DNA from: Platycnemis pennipes | Lineage: Eukaryota > Arthropoda > Insecta > Odonata > Platycnemididae | Direction of reading: 5' to 3' | Assembly (NCBI GenBank): GCA_933228895.1 | Contig: OW121854.1 | Location: 5,149,131-5,213,130 of the forward strand | DNA: 64,000 nt | Shown: piece by piece, positions 54,941 through 64,000 of the stretch | Layout of the letters: every line of letters begins with the position of its first letter | Numbering within the stretch: the first letter of the stretch is position 1 | The notes under the pieces: model-generated | Database searches by the model: none | Told to the model about the DNA's origin: nothing | Seen by the model: only the letters and a program-made list of their open reading frames with translations | Translations under genes and position numbers: made by a program

Positions 54941-56524
54941 TTGAGTTCCTGGAGAATGCTTTCTTTCCTCACCGTTGGGGAGAAGGATGTCCATTGGCTT
55001 GTGGAGTGGTTGGGCACACACTCGAATAACGACTCTCGACATCGCTCTGCCCTCCGATATCTGTTTCGATCGGAAAAAGGGCCAATTTCCGCTCCCCGTG
55101 GAATTATTACGACCCCTTAAAACAACACGCCGGCCCTGGAGAGGAAGAATGGATCCCTTTCGAGGAGATCGACGGGGAGGGGGAGAAATGAAGTGAAAAA
55201 CGTTCTTGATTAGTTTTCGCCTCGTCGGAAAACCAACAACAGTGTAGCGGCCGATTGAGACGTTTCCCTTCCGCGTGTGTGTGTGTGTGTATGGATATTG
55301 GTGCCCATATGGTGCCCTCGAGAGAGGTGACCGCTGGGGTGCTGTGTTGCGAGCACCCGCAGATGGCTTCTCCTCCGGCACACTCCCCTTCGGCTCGCAA
55401 GTCGATCACAGGCCCGTGGGCCGCTGGAAGCGCGCCGGCCCTAGATCCCTATCCGGGAACACGCCCATTTCCTGCGCCCGGGAGGAGAGGGGCCCGGCCC
55501 GAAATTGGTGCGGGACCCCGACACCAAAGGTGAGGAGGGCCCCCACCCCCGCCGCCCTTCAGAAGCGTCGAAATTTCCCCTCGGGGCCCCAATAATGAGG
55601 AGAGGGGGCCTGAACCAACAATCACTCGCTAACACCAGGTTAACGTTGTGGGGCAACCACCCCCCTTATCATCCCCCGACCAGATTGGACCCCCACCCCC
55701 ATCATCCCCGCCCTCCGCAAATAACCCCATCAGGGTGAACTCCTTAAGATTCTACCCCGGCAGTACTTTCCGCGGTCCCGCCTAACGAATTACCGCCTTC
55801 CCCCTCGAGAAACCAAAGAGACGCCGTTTAGGCTCGCCCCTTAATCGGTACGAAGGCAAACAAGGCATCACTTTCCACGCCCCCAACCGTTCAGCGGCCG
55901 CTCTCCGAAACTCATCATCATGGTTAGGCGACCTTCTTCCGAAACGTCTAAATTTCCAAGCTGGTCGCGAGGGCTGTCGCAAATTGCCCAGGCCAATTCG
56001 TAGCACCGAGGTCGGCCCTAGTTGTGGACCCTGATTTACGGCCTCCCCGCTCTGCACTTTTCGCACCCGACGTGTAAGAATCCTCCGCCGGCCCTGCATT
56101 CCTTAGTGTTTCCGATCAAGGGCCGCACTCCGCCTCCAACCGACTAATGACATCCCAAACAACTTTCCCTCGTACGAACTATGCGCCACAAACCTGGTGA
56201 TGGCATCATTGGCCGGGGATATTTCTAGCAGCTCGTCTCGCGGAATTAGGTCGGTGCATTTATAAAATCCAGGCCCTGAGCAATAGGCTGGCAGTTCCTT
56301 AGCAGTTGGAAAAGCAGCCATGTAGCTCGAGGCGTTGTAAATGTTTTGAAACCGGGTCTCTATCTATGCTGGATATGCCGGAATTCGCGAGGCTGATTAT
56401 TCCATGCACCACATACAATGTGGATGTAGCTAAGAATGTTTCACCTCAGCAGCTGGCGGATTACGTCTTTGTCGTGGAAACGCCTCCTTTTAGGTCCCAG
56501 CTGGGTTTGCTTTAGCATAATGGT
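54941..56524. other. GC-rich block, unassigned
   Basis: 55000-56300 is among the GC-richest parts of the window, with C- and G-runs, many CpG, a GT microsatellite (55276-55292) and overlapping frames to 161 codons on both strands. No domain is recognisable. Perhaps a promoter/CpG-rich area of an unseen gene. Confidence 0.25.
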
Positions 56525-57694
56525 TTCATGCATGGCAGTTAGAATTAAATTTTTAAAAAATGTGTAGCAATGAAATTTTGGAAAAAGAATTGTTCTCCTC
56601 CTAGCACGTACGAAATAAGTAATATTGAAATAACAAACGTGGAATCCATTAAATATCTTGGAATAAGACTGACACATGATCTTTCCTGGGGTAAACACAT
56701 ACGTGAAATAATGGGTCAAGCGAATAGTAGACTGGGGTACATCAAAAGAGTATTGGGTAAATGTGACGATCATATACGAGAAATCAGCTATTTTTCCCTT
56801 GTAAGACCTCATTTGGAATATGCTGCCAGTGTATGGGATCCCTACGAGATCGGTCTAAATAATGAACTTGAACGTATGCAGCGAAGATCGGCAAGATTTG
56901 TAAAGGGAGGGTACGATAATTATATTAGCGTAACCAGTCTATTAAATGAATTAAAATGGGAATCATTGTCAGATCGCAGGTTGAAATTTAGAATTAATCT
57001 CTTAAATAAATTCCAGGATAATATTTTCACTGATGACGTTAAGAATATTTTACGAACCCCAACTTAAAATGTAAATGTAAATTGTAGGGGTGGGCGGGGG
57101 CCTTCTGGTATCCCCCCTGGCACTTAGACCTCTTTAGATCCATTGTACCTACCCACATTTAACCTGCCCGCCACTCGCAGACAGGGGACAAGAACACCGC
57201 GGTAGAGGTATGGAGGAGGGCCACCCATCCAACCTCTGTCCGGGCCCAACGTTGCTTAACTTCGGTGATCTCACGGGAACCGGTGTGTTAACGTGGCTAG
57301 GCCCTTGCCCCTCCCCAACTTACTATGCTAGACTGGACCATAATTACAAAATTAGAGATATTGACTGCCGAATTGACAGATTCAAAATGTCCTTTTTTTT
57401 CCTCGTACAATTAGGGATATGAATAATGGTAAATATATCCAATAAGAGTATAACAATGGATAACATTGGTAGCTGTATGTTGGTATGAGGACTTGAAGCT
57501 AACCCTACTAACGGCACGTTTTTTCATTCGTAGTTTGCTATTTTTATCTTTTTTTAACTAGTGAAGTTTAAAACAGTATATAAATACTAATCCTTTTTTC
57601 TGCATGATATGTAGTGCATGTTTGGTGAGAATTCACCCCTGCCACACTCCTATATGGTGGCTTGCAGGGTATTGTTTAGATATAGAAGTAGATG
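56525..57694 (+). pseudogene. CR1/Jockey-type LINE 3' half, interrupted by a SINE
   Basis: A 165-codon frame (56570-57067) reads ITNVESIKYLGIRLTHDLSW, GKHIREIMGQANSRLGYIKR, LVRPHLEYAASVWDPYEIGL, MQRRSARFVKGGYDNYISVT and FTDDVKNILRTPT, then a 5S-derived SINE intervenes. The LINE resumes at TACTATGCTAGACTGG with DHNYKIRDIDCRIDRFKMSF and runs to the tail TTAGATATAGAAGTAGATG. Removing the insert joins the two halves at CCCCAACTTACTATG. 5'-truncated at the same point as the copy at 52785. Confidence 0.88.
57066..57312 (-). mobile_element. 5S-rRNA-derived SINE (SINE3-like)
   Basis: On the minus strand the first about 100 bp resemble 5S rRNA: CCTAGCCACGTTAACACACC, GTGAGATCACCGAAGTTAAG, CAACGTTGGGCCCGGACAGA and GGTTGGATGGGTGGCC, covering the 5S internal promoter (A box, intermediate element, start of C box). 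A non-5S body follows and ends with ACATTTACATTTACATTT-type short repeats. CCCCAACTT (57057-57065 and 57313-57321) is an exact 9-bp target duplication. SINEs with a 5S head are known as SINE3; the promoter would be the internal Pol III type 1. Not a functional 5S gene: the 3' third of 5S is missing. Confidence 0.85.
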
Positions 57695-58566
57695 CTACCC
57701 AAGTGATTGTGATGGTAAAAGCTTCCTCGTTATCCAGAGGTGAATTTCAAATTGACGAACCCCCTTCACGATCTGGTGAATTCCGCCCATCGAGGGGGGA
57801 TAGGAACGGCAGCTTCCCACTGTCTCCGCTCCAGCAAATTTAGTCATGTTCCTGACTTTCATCGCATAGACATTACATCCGTGATTTTTAATTTTAGTGT
57901 CAACATCTATGTCCCTGAACTTTTTAACAGAATCCTTAGAAACAGATACATATGCCTTGATTTTCCTTCCAGAATTTTCAAGCTTTGTCATTTGGTGCTC
58001 ACGCTTTAATTAATTTTTAATTTTTCATATCCGTGCCTAATTTACTGCTTTTTGATATAAGTACATTCGGAATCTTGATCATGCAATTATAAATTGTGCT
58101 GAAAAGCAGTCGCTCAACTAAATATTTCGGATTTCTTCATGTTTTCGGATTACACTGCCTCTTTGCCCTACGCTATCTGTAGGTATGGATAGATGAATCC
58201 CAGAATGGGACAAAAGAGCCTGAATTAATGCAATGCAAATTCGTCTAGCATTAAAAAAATGGACCAACGGAACGAGTATCCGAAAACATGCAATATTCTG
58301 TAGTCCGATTACTTTAAAAGGCTCGGAGAAGAACGAATTATTATTTTATTTGGACAAACTCTCTTTATAATGCACAGCGGCTCATGAAGTGGATAAACGA
58401 GCTACCACATTTGCTCTCAGTCAATTTTATTAAGTAATCTACTCTACAGGTAACTCGCCGTGCATTACGTAGACGTATTGTAAGGAGAGGCGTCCCACAG
58501 TTGAAGAGCTGAAGCGAGATGGGTGAATATTTGTAATCAGTCAGTTCTTTGGTGCGTCAAGGGTGG
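57695..58566. other. Unassigned
   Basis: AT-rich, short frames only (to 98 codons). No feature recognised. Confidence 0.3.
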
Positions 58567-58574
58567 GTGGGGAG

Positions 58575-59286
58575 TTGGGGTGTGCGATACCTCGATATAT
58601 CATCGACGATACACATTATGCACTTGATATCGGGAGTCGATATTTCGAAACGCGATATCACGATATGTCGATATCCCGATATGTCGATATCCCGATTGTC
58701 GATGTCCCGATATGACAATATCCTGATTTCGGTGTGTTTTTGTGTCACCCTTAATAATATCTCTTTTTAGCGTAATTTCTCGGTAATGGTTGACTGGATT
58801 GAAGTGCTTTAAAAGGTCTCTTCCTTATAAAATATTACACTTCATCAATCGTTAATTATATATTTTAAATTGTCTAATTTGTTATTGTTACTAACTATAA
58901 CTTTTTTATCATAAAATTTGGATGTAGGGAATGGAATGGTCATGGTGCTATTTCATCACTGAAACCTCAAATTCAACAAGAAAAGTTCAAACTTGTATAT
59001 AACATTATTGTTTTTAAACCATAATTCGGAATTTAAAAAAATTTTCACCGTTCTTCGACCAAGGAATAATGGTTATATTTCAGCTCATATGGGCCGTATC
59101 AAAAAATTGTAAAGGACCTCTAATCTCTAAAATTATACCTATGCTCTCTCGCCTTAAGTTATTATATTATGAGTCGATACGTCGATATCCCGATATTTCG
59201 ATATCCCGATATGTCTATATCTCGATATGTCGATATCTCGATATCCCGATATGTCGATATTCAAAACAGCATATCGCACAGCCCTA
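58575..59286. mobile_element. hAT-like element with GATATCG repeats, copy 2
   Basis: GTGGGGAG is at 58567-58574 and 59287-59294, an exact 8-bp duplication. The ends TTGGGGTGTGCGATA and TATCGCACAGCCCTA are inverted with few mismatches. GATATGTCGATATCCC-like arrays are at 58610-58735 and 59175-59270 around an AT-rich core shared, in reverse, with 18907-19582. No transposase. Confidence 0.9.
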
Positions 59287-59294
59287 GTGGGGAG

Positions 59295-59984
59295 GAAATG
59301 GGCTCTGTATCGGTCTACTCACGGCTGAAAGCGACTCGAAGGATGAAAAGCCCAGCCCCAATGACCAAGCACGTACTTTCGAAGTGCTTTGCACGGAGAA
59401 CTCAAGAAGCTACCGACGCAAACAATGACCGAACGGAAAATCACCCAGCCGGGACTCGAACCAGAGGGTTTCTGAATAATGGTAGATTGCTACCCTGGCC
59501 TGCCCTCTTGTTAGTAGACGGCTCGCCCAATCGGAGCGCCAAAATGTCTCCCCCCCCCCCCCCCCTCCTCCACCGAGAGGTCCACCAAGGCACACAATCC
59601 TCACCACCTGCCAAATATTATCTTCTGCGCGACTACCCGACCCCACTGTTGTCTGCCGAGGCGCCAATTTGCCTTCCGGTGCGATACGGAGCCGGTAGTC
59701 TGAAAAATTGGATCCGGGCCAGAAGTTAATAAGCGTTGAATTTTCGCATGAAGGTTCAAGGTTGCTCTCACCACGTAAGTATAGGCTCTGCGGTGAGTTA
59801 TGGCTGTGACGCACGTGACTCCCTGAAAGCGATATCTCAAACGCGATTGAGATGTGCCTCGCTAAAACCTCTCTATTCTTCCCTTTCCCGAGCCTACTGT
59901 ACGCCTTGTTAACCTGGAATAATTCGAATCAACACTCACAGCGTACGATATTTCAAGCCTGCCGCGTGAACGGCGGTGATATTC
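59295..59984. other. Unassigned; B-box-like site and C-run
   Basis: GGGACTCGAACCAGAGGGTT (59452) followed by GCTACCCTGGCCTGCCC looks like the complement of a tRNA B and A region, a possible minus SINE head. A run of 16 C lies at 59550-59565. No gene. Confidence 0.3.
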
Positions 59985-60262
59985 ACATTAATTTCCATGC
60001 GAAAAAATTCACCTGGACGGGGAACCGAACCTCGTCCTCCTTTGGTCGTGGCTTCTTTGAAGCCCTTACTCCCTTGCGTTGCCATCCTTGATGGACCACG
60101 AGGGCTCAACATCTAGTACTTTGAACCTCGTTAAAATTGCAATGCGAATTAGGGATCCTGGGTAGCGTAGTGGTCTGCGCAGTGGCCCGTAAAGCCATAG
60201 GTCCGTGGTTCGATTCCCGGTACAGGTGAATTTTTTCACAAGGCAATTAATGTGAACACTCA
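59985..60262. mobile_element. Head-to-head tRNA-SINE pair (family G)
   Basis: Minus copy 59985-60060: complement of CAGGTGAATTTTTTCGC-type 3' sequence, CCGTCCAGG and GGAACCGAACCTCG (B box). Plus copy from about 60100: GGGTAGCGTAGTGGTCTGCG (A box), GTGGTTCGATTCCCGG (B box), CAGGTGAATTTTTTCACAAG. The outer edges ATTCACATTAATTTCC and AATTAATGTGAACACTCAC form inverted ends. Compare the single copy at 22213-22345. Confidence 0.7.
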
Positions 60263-60720
60263 CAGCCAACTTATCATCAATGATTCGCGAGCTTACTTTG
60301 CGGAAGTTCATGAAAGAAAGTAAAATCAAATAAACCCTGTTATTCCACACCATTTATTGGGGAAATCCTAATTGGTTTTTGCGTAATTCTTAATGGAAAA
60401 TACTGTATTGTCCCTTAAGAATGCATTGAATGTATCAATGAATGCATGAATTGAATTAATTCATGCAACGAGGCAGTGTAATCCTAAAACATGATAAAAA
60501 ATCCGAAATATTTAGTTAAGGAGACTGCTTATCAGAACAATCCTCTGTCCGTGGTGTTTTGAGTTCCAGATTTGTTCTTGCTTGGAAATACTTCGTGGAC
60601 TCAACTCTGCGTACGACGACTCTCCGATCGCAAACCTCTGAATCCTGCTCTGCTGTTTCCTCTCATTGCGCCTTTTGAAATCAGCGTATCTCGGTTTTCT
60701 TACACCCAAAGAATTTTAAT
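60263..60720. other. Unassigned
   Basis: AT-rich; no gene or repeat recognised. Confidence 0.3.
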
Positions 60721-61267
60721 AATGGGGCTCTTTTAACTCGGAACCGAAATCGCTTTTTGGCACACGAAATTGTTGGACGATCACGAAAAATGAATTATAG
60801 TGAAAAATTTAATTTTCTAACCAGAGCCATTCACTCATGAATCAAACATTTAAATGAGCAAAAGTTGACGCATGCCAAGTGAGCTGCGAAAAGAAGACCT
60901 ACGTCGTCGTCCACATCCCGTTCTTGACTGTTTTGAGGGAAATGGAGGGGAGAGGAAGGGAGGTGGGGGGTCGGAATGTCTGCTCTCACGTATCCTGTCG
61001 CAACCACTTCCATTGCCAGAGTCAGCTGTGTGTCCCCAATTGTGATTGGGGGAAGGAGCTTCGCGGTCTCCGTTGTGATTGGGCGAAGTGGATGACGTAC
61101 TAGTCCTTTGCACGCCCACTTTTCCGAAGGAGTTGGAAAAAAAATCAGTTTTTCACCGTTTATAACTGGAGAATTAATAGACGGATCGAAGAACCTAAAA
61201 ATAAGGGTCTTTTTATTTTGCAAACTCGATCAGATTTTGCAATAAAAAACATGATTAACGACCCAAT
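60721..61267 (-). mobile_element. 541-bp MITE family M, full copy, minus strand
   Basis: AATGGGGCTCTTTTAACTCG at the left and TTAACGACCCAATT at the right correspond to the inverted ends. GAGTCAGCTGTGTGTCCCCA, GCCCACTTTTCCGAAGG and AGATTTTGCAATAAAAAA are shared with the other copies. More diverged than 32094 and 61741. Confidence 0.8.
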
Positions 61268-61740
61268 TCATTTGTTAGCCTGATATGGTGCATTTCATAG
61301 AAACGTAGCTTTATTTTTCTGATAGTATCTGAGATCGTTTCCATATTGTTTCATAGTTCTTGCTTCCCTAGCCTTCAGCACGAGCCATCCTCAGACTTTT
61401 GGGGCTCTTTTATTTTTCTCAGAATTTTTTCTTCATTTATTTTTACGGCTTAAGCTATCCTGTCCTCTGACATTCTTCAAAATTGAGGGCTTCAGGATGG
61501 AAAACTGAATAAGGACTCAGTCTTTAATATTTTAAAAATACCTAATGATATTTATTAGTTAGAAGATTAGAAGATTTATCGGATTCGAATATTAAATGCA
61601 TGACTCGAATATCTCGAATTTCGAGTACCTCGAATACAAGAATTGCTATTGATATGCTAAACAACAGGGTACTATAATAGTATTATATATGTAGAAATGG
61701 ATAATTTGTCTGGAGTAGTTTGGTCGTTAAGTGAAACACC
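61268..61740. other. Unassigned, with TCGAATA words
   Basis: 61585-61645 carries CGAATATCTCGAATTTCGAG-type sequence like the hAT-like element at 53751-54787, probably a fragment. The rest shows nothing. Confidence 0.35.
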
Positions 61741-62279
61741 AATGGGGTCGTTTACCATATTTTTTTATTGCCGAATCTGATAGAGTTTGTAAAATAAAAG
61801 GACCCGTATTTTTCCGTTTTCTGATCCGACAATTATTTCCCGAGTTATAAGCGGCCAAAAGCTGATGTTTTTAACCCTTTCGGAAAAGTGGGTGTGGTGC
61901 AACCTCTGACGTATATCGACTTCGTCCAATCACAACTGAGCCCGCGAAGCTACTTCGCCTTATCGCAAAGGGGGGGACACAGCTGACTCGGCCAATGGGA
62001 GCGATTGCGACAGGATCTGTGCGAGAAGACCTTCCGAGAACCCCCCTCCACTCCCTCCCCCCTCCCCTGAAAGCAGTCAGGGACGGGAGGAAAATGACGT
62101 CAATGTTATCACAGCAGCATTTTCGGTGGGCGTCACCTTTTGCTTATTTTAATTTTTGATTAATGAGTGAATGGTTGTGGTTAGAAGATTAATTTTTTCA
62201 CTAAAATTCTTTTTTTGTTTCCATCTAACGATTTCGTAGACAAAATTACGATTTCGATTCCGAGTAAACGCCCCCATTT
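61741..62279 (+). mobile_element. 541-bp MITE family M, full copy
   Basis: Nearly identical by eye to 32094-32634: AATGGGGTCGTTTACCATAT, TGATAGAGTTTGTAAAATAA, CCCTTTCGGAAAAGTGGGTG, ACACAGCTGACTCGGCCAAT, AATGACGTCAATGTTATCAC and GAGTAAACGCCCCCATT. It is inserted into an older palindromic sequence: GTAGTTTGGTCGTTAAGTGA before it recurs in inverse at 62583-62608. Confidence 0.88.
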
Positions 62280-62282
62280 ACC

Positions 62283-62612
62283 AACGTTTCGCCTCTTTAT
62301 TGCGGCTTCATCAGGGCTATTTGATGCATAATGTAAGTTTTTACATTTTCATTAATTTTTTACAGACTAGGATCAAAATGTAAAGAGAGGAAAAAAATGA
62401 TTACAGAGCAAACCTGTATGTACATACCTTTTGGTGACAATTTTTTTTATAAACAACAACAACAATGTTACGCTTCTTGGTTACATAAATTCATCACAAA
62501 TTACATTAAATTGTGCATCAAATATGCAGATGAATCCGCAATGTAGTGGCGAAACGTTGGCGAAACGTTGGCGAAAATTGGTGTTTCTCTTAACGACCAA
62601 ACTACTCCATAA
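62283..62612. repeat. Palindromic element with two hammerhead-like ends
   Basis: Minus strand near 62314-62283: CTGATGAAGCCGCAATAAAG, AGGCGAAACGTTGG. Plus strand near 62527-62560: CAGATGAATCCGCAATGTAG, TGGCGAAACGTTGG. Both have the order C(U)GAUGA, a GCC/GGC-type stem with loop, then GAAA, as in hammerhead ribozymes; the second has a changed first box. They face outward, and the outermost arms TTAACGACCAAACTACTCC pair with 61715-61735. The duplication GCGAAACGTTG occurs twice at the right end. Confidence 0.45.
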
Positions 62613-62639
62613 AATGATTTTTTATAATAAAGTTTGTGA

Positions 62640-62800
62640 TGAATACTCATAGCATAGCATACTCATACAATTATTGTGTATGCGTTATCGCCCTATAGAT
62701 GATTTTCCGTATAGGTGTTTTTCTGGATCGGTATTTATTCATTAAATAACATAACTCTTGTACGGGATTTCGAATCGCGGAGTCATGGTGGAACCTCCTT
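62640..62800 (+). repeat. Repeat shared in inverse with 24665-24815
   Basis: ATACAATTATTGTGTATGCG, CGTATAGGTGTTTTTCTGGA, CATAACTCTTGTACGGGATT and TCGAATCGCGGAGTCATGGT are the reverse complement of 24665-24815. The B-box-like GGGATTTCGAATC points to a SINE-type origin. Confidence 0.7.
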
Positions 62801-64000
62801 AATAGCCTCTTTGGTTATTATTTTGGCTTCTTTATTTAAATTTGTGTGATAATTTCGCATGAAGTACAGTATCAATATACGAGAAATAAATCTCACGCTT
62901 ATTCCTCGTTGCCACATTGCTTGAAAAGGTGAGATTGTGGCCCGAAGAAAAAGAGGGAAAATATCTCAATCACAATGTCGTATCGCTCCGTACCGCATAG
63001 TTCTTGTCGTAATGCGGGCCCCGTTGATTTCTAGCCGTGCCACCACGATGGAGTGTTACCTGCTCGTGAAAGCAGTTACGTTCCCTCGCCGCCCCCCCCC
63101 CCCCCCTCTTATCTGACTTCCGGCGGCGTTGACCCCGGGCTCACCTTTCGGAGGGCAATCGATCAATCATCATCACGCTTGCATCTCCGACTGCCGCGCT
63201 TCCCTCACCCCCGCACCGATCGGGACACGCCCCCCTATTGCGTCCAATAAACTCTCACTTCCGCTCCCACACCCGCCCCCGGGTATCAAGTATCAAGGAG
63301 GAAAGGGGGGGGGACACGCCCACCAATCGGTGGCGGGCGAAGGAGGGGTGGGGGGGTGATGTCCCCCCCACCCTTTCTGAGCCGAACCCAATATGATGTG
63401 CCAACCCATGCCCCACCCCTCTTTCCGCGCAAATACTTCCTACCTACGCTACAATATCACCAGAAGAAGAAGCCAAGTACTCTACTGGTTGGCGTTCTCT
63501 AGGTCCGCTAACTTACTGACATTTTTACCGCTACATACGGGGGGCAGCCGATATCGACAGATGTCAAAAGTGATAACATTTGCCATTATAAAAATGACAT
63601 TTGCTGACGATATTGGGCCGATATAAATTTGATGATAAAAAGACATCTTTCACTAATATACAGTGGCATAAAAATGATATTGGGCCGACGTAGGTATGTT
63701 TGATATTACCATGGACAGATTTTTGATTAACATGATATTGGGATGATTTAATAAGTAAGATATTTAAAATGTATAGTACTGGATAAACATGTTAAAAATA
63801 TTTATAATCAGCGACGGTCGTACAATAAACATGGGATGGAAAAATAAATGCGAGAGGTAGATTCGATCTAAGAATGCTCATATTGTGAACCATGCACTCA
63901 TCTGTAGTCCCTCAACTCTCCTTGTTGCTAATGGGTAATTTTAAGCATTTATGATAGTAGTGAGATATCATACTTTAAAAGAGAAATCTGCAGAAAACTG
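62801..64000. other. Unassigned; G/C-run block 63.05-63.4 kb
   Basis: 62801-63040 is ordinary. 63050-63420 is GC-rich with C-runs (63092-63106) and G-runs (63304-63313, 63344-63357), and overlapping frames driven by composition. 63420-64000 is AT-rich; three phrases ending GATATTGGGCCGA/GATATTGGGATGA (63610, 63677, 63734) recur with no known meaning. Confidence 0.3.

Noticed and set aside
54896..55595. Genes in the 55-kb GC-rich block
   Set aside because: Low-complexity, runs of C and G, frames on both strands; no motif.
57215..57305. Genuine 5S rRNA gene
   Set aside because: Only about the first 90 positions resemble 5S rRNA; the remainder is SINE body and the unit is a discrete insertion in a LINE.

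Overview
The window looks like transposon-rich intergenic (or very large intron) DNA of an arthropod, most likely an insect. Supporting this: open reading frames are short and broken, recognisable retroelement proteins are of types common in arthropods, several spliceosomal-type introns are visible inside a transposon gene, and there are no operons, Shine-Dalgarno sites or dense coding. I could not support any intact single-copy host gene. The species cannot be named from the sequence.

Layout. 0-12 kb: many 3' ends of a CR1/Jockey-type LINE that shares a signature tail (CCCCTGCCACACACC, a GGTGGCTTGCAGGGTAT block, then TGTAGATGTAGATG), plus tRNA-derived SINEs and a 198-bp hAT MITE. 13-14 kb and 28, 33, 41, 45, 48 kb: fragments of an RTE-like LINE ending in ATGATGATG. 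15.8-17.2 kb: a pogo/Tigger-like element carrying a tRNA/LINE chimera. 18.9-19.6 and 58.6-59.3 kb: two copies, in opposite orientation, of a hAT-like element made largely of GATATCG repeats, each with a perfect 8-bp target duplication. 19.7-22.1 kb: a pile of minus-strand LINE copies, one inserted in another. 34.6-39.9 kb: a 5.3-kb DNA transposon with perfect terminal inverted repeats, a 60-bp subterminal minisatellite and a decayed, intron-containing gene resembling DUF4806 proteins. 40.2-40.65 kb: a long head-to-head SINE palindrome. 43.9-44.7 kb: a decayed Penelope-like element with GIY-YIG remnants. 52.6-54.9 kb: three DNA elements nested in each other beside a LINE copy. 56.5-57.7 kb: a LINE interrupted by a 5S-rRNA-derived SINE with a 9-bp target duplication. 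A 541-bp MITE family (ends AATGGGG...CCCCATT) occurs six times.

How the parts relate. The LINEs are the likely source of enzymes that moved the SINEs. The MITEs depend on hAT, pogo and Harbinger transposases that are not in the window. GC-rich blocks (about 3.4, 12.7, 24, 25.7-26.4, 42, 55-56 and 63 kb) could be promoter-proximal CpG-rich DNA of unseen host genes, but nothing in them is recognisable as a protein domain. The most distinctive items are the 5.3-kb DUF4806-type transposon, the 5S-derived SINE, the repeated head-to-head tRNA-SINE palindromes, and the GATATCG-rich hAT elements.
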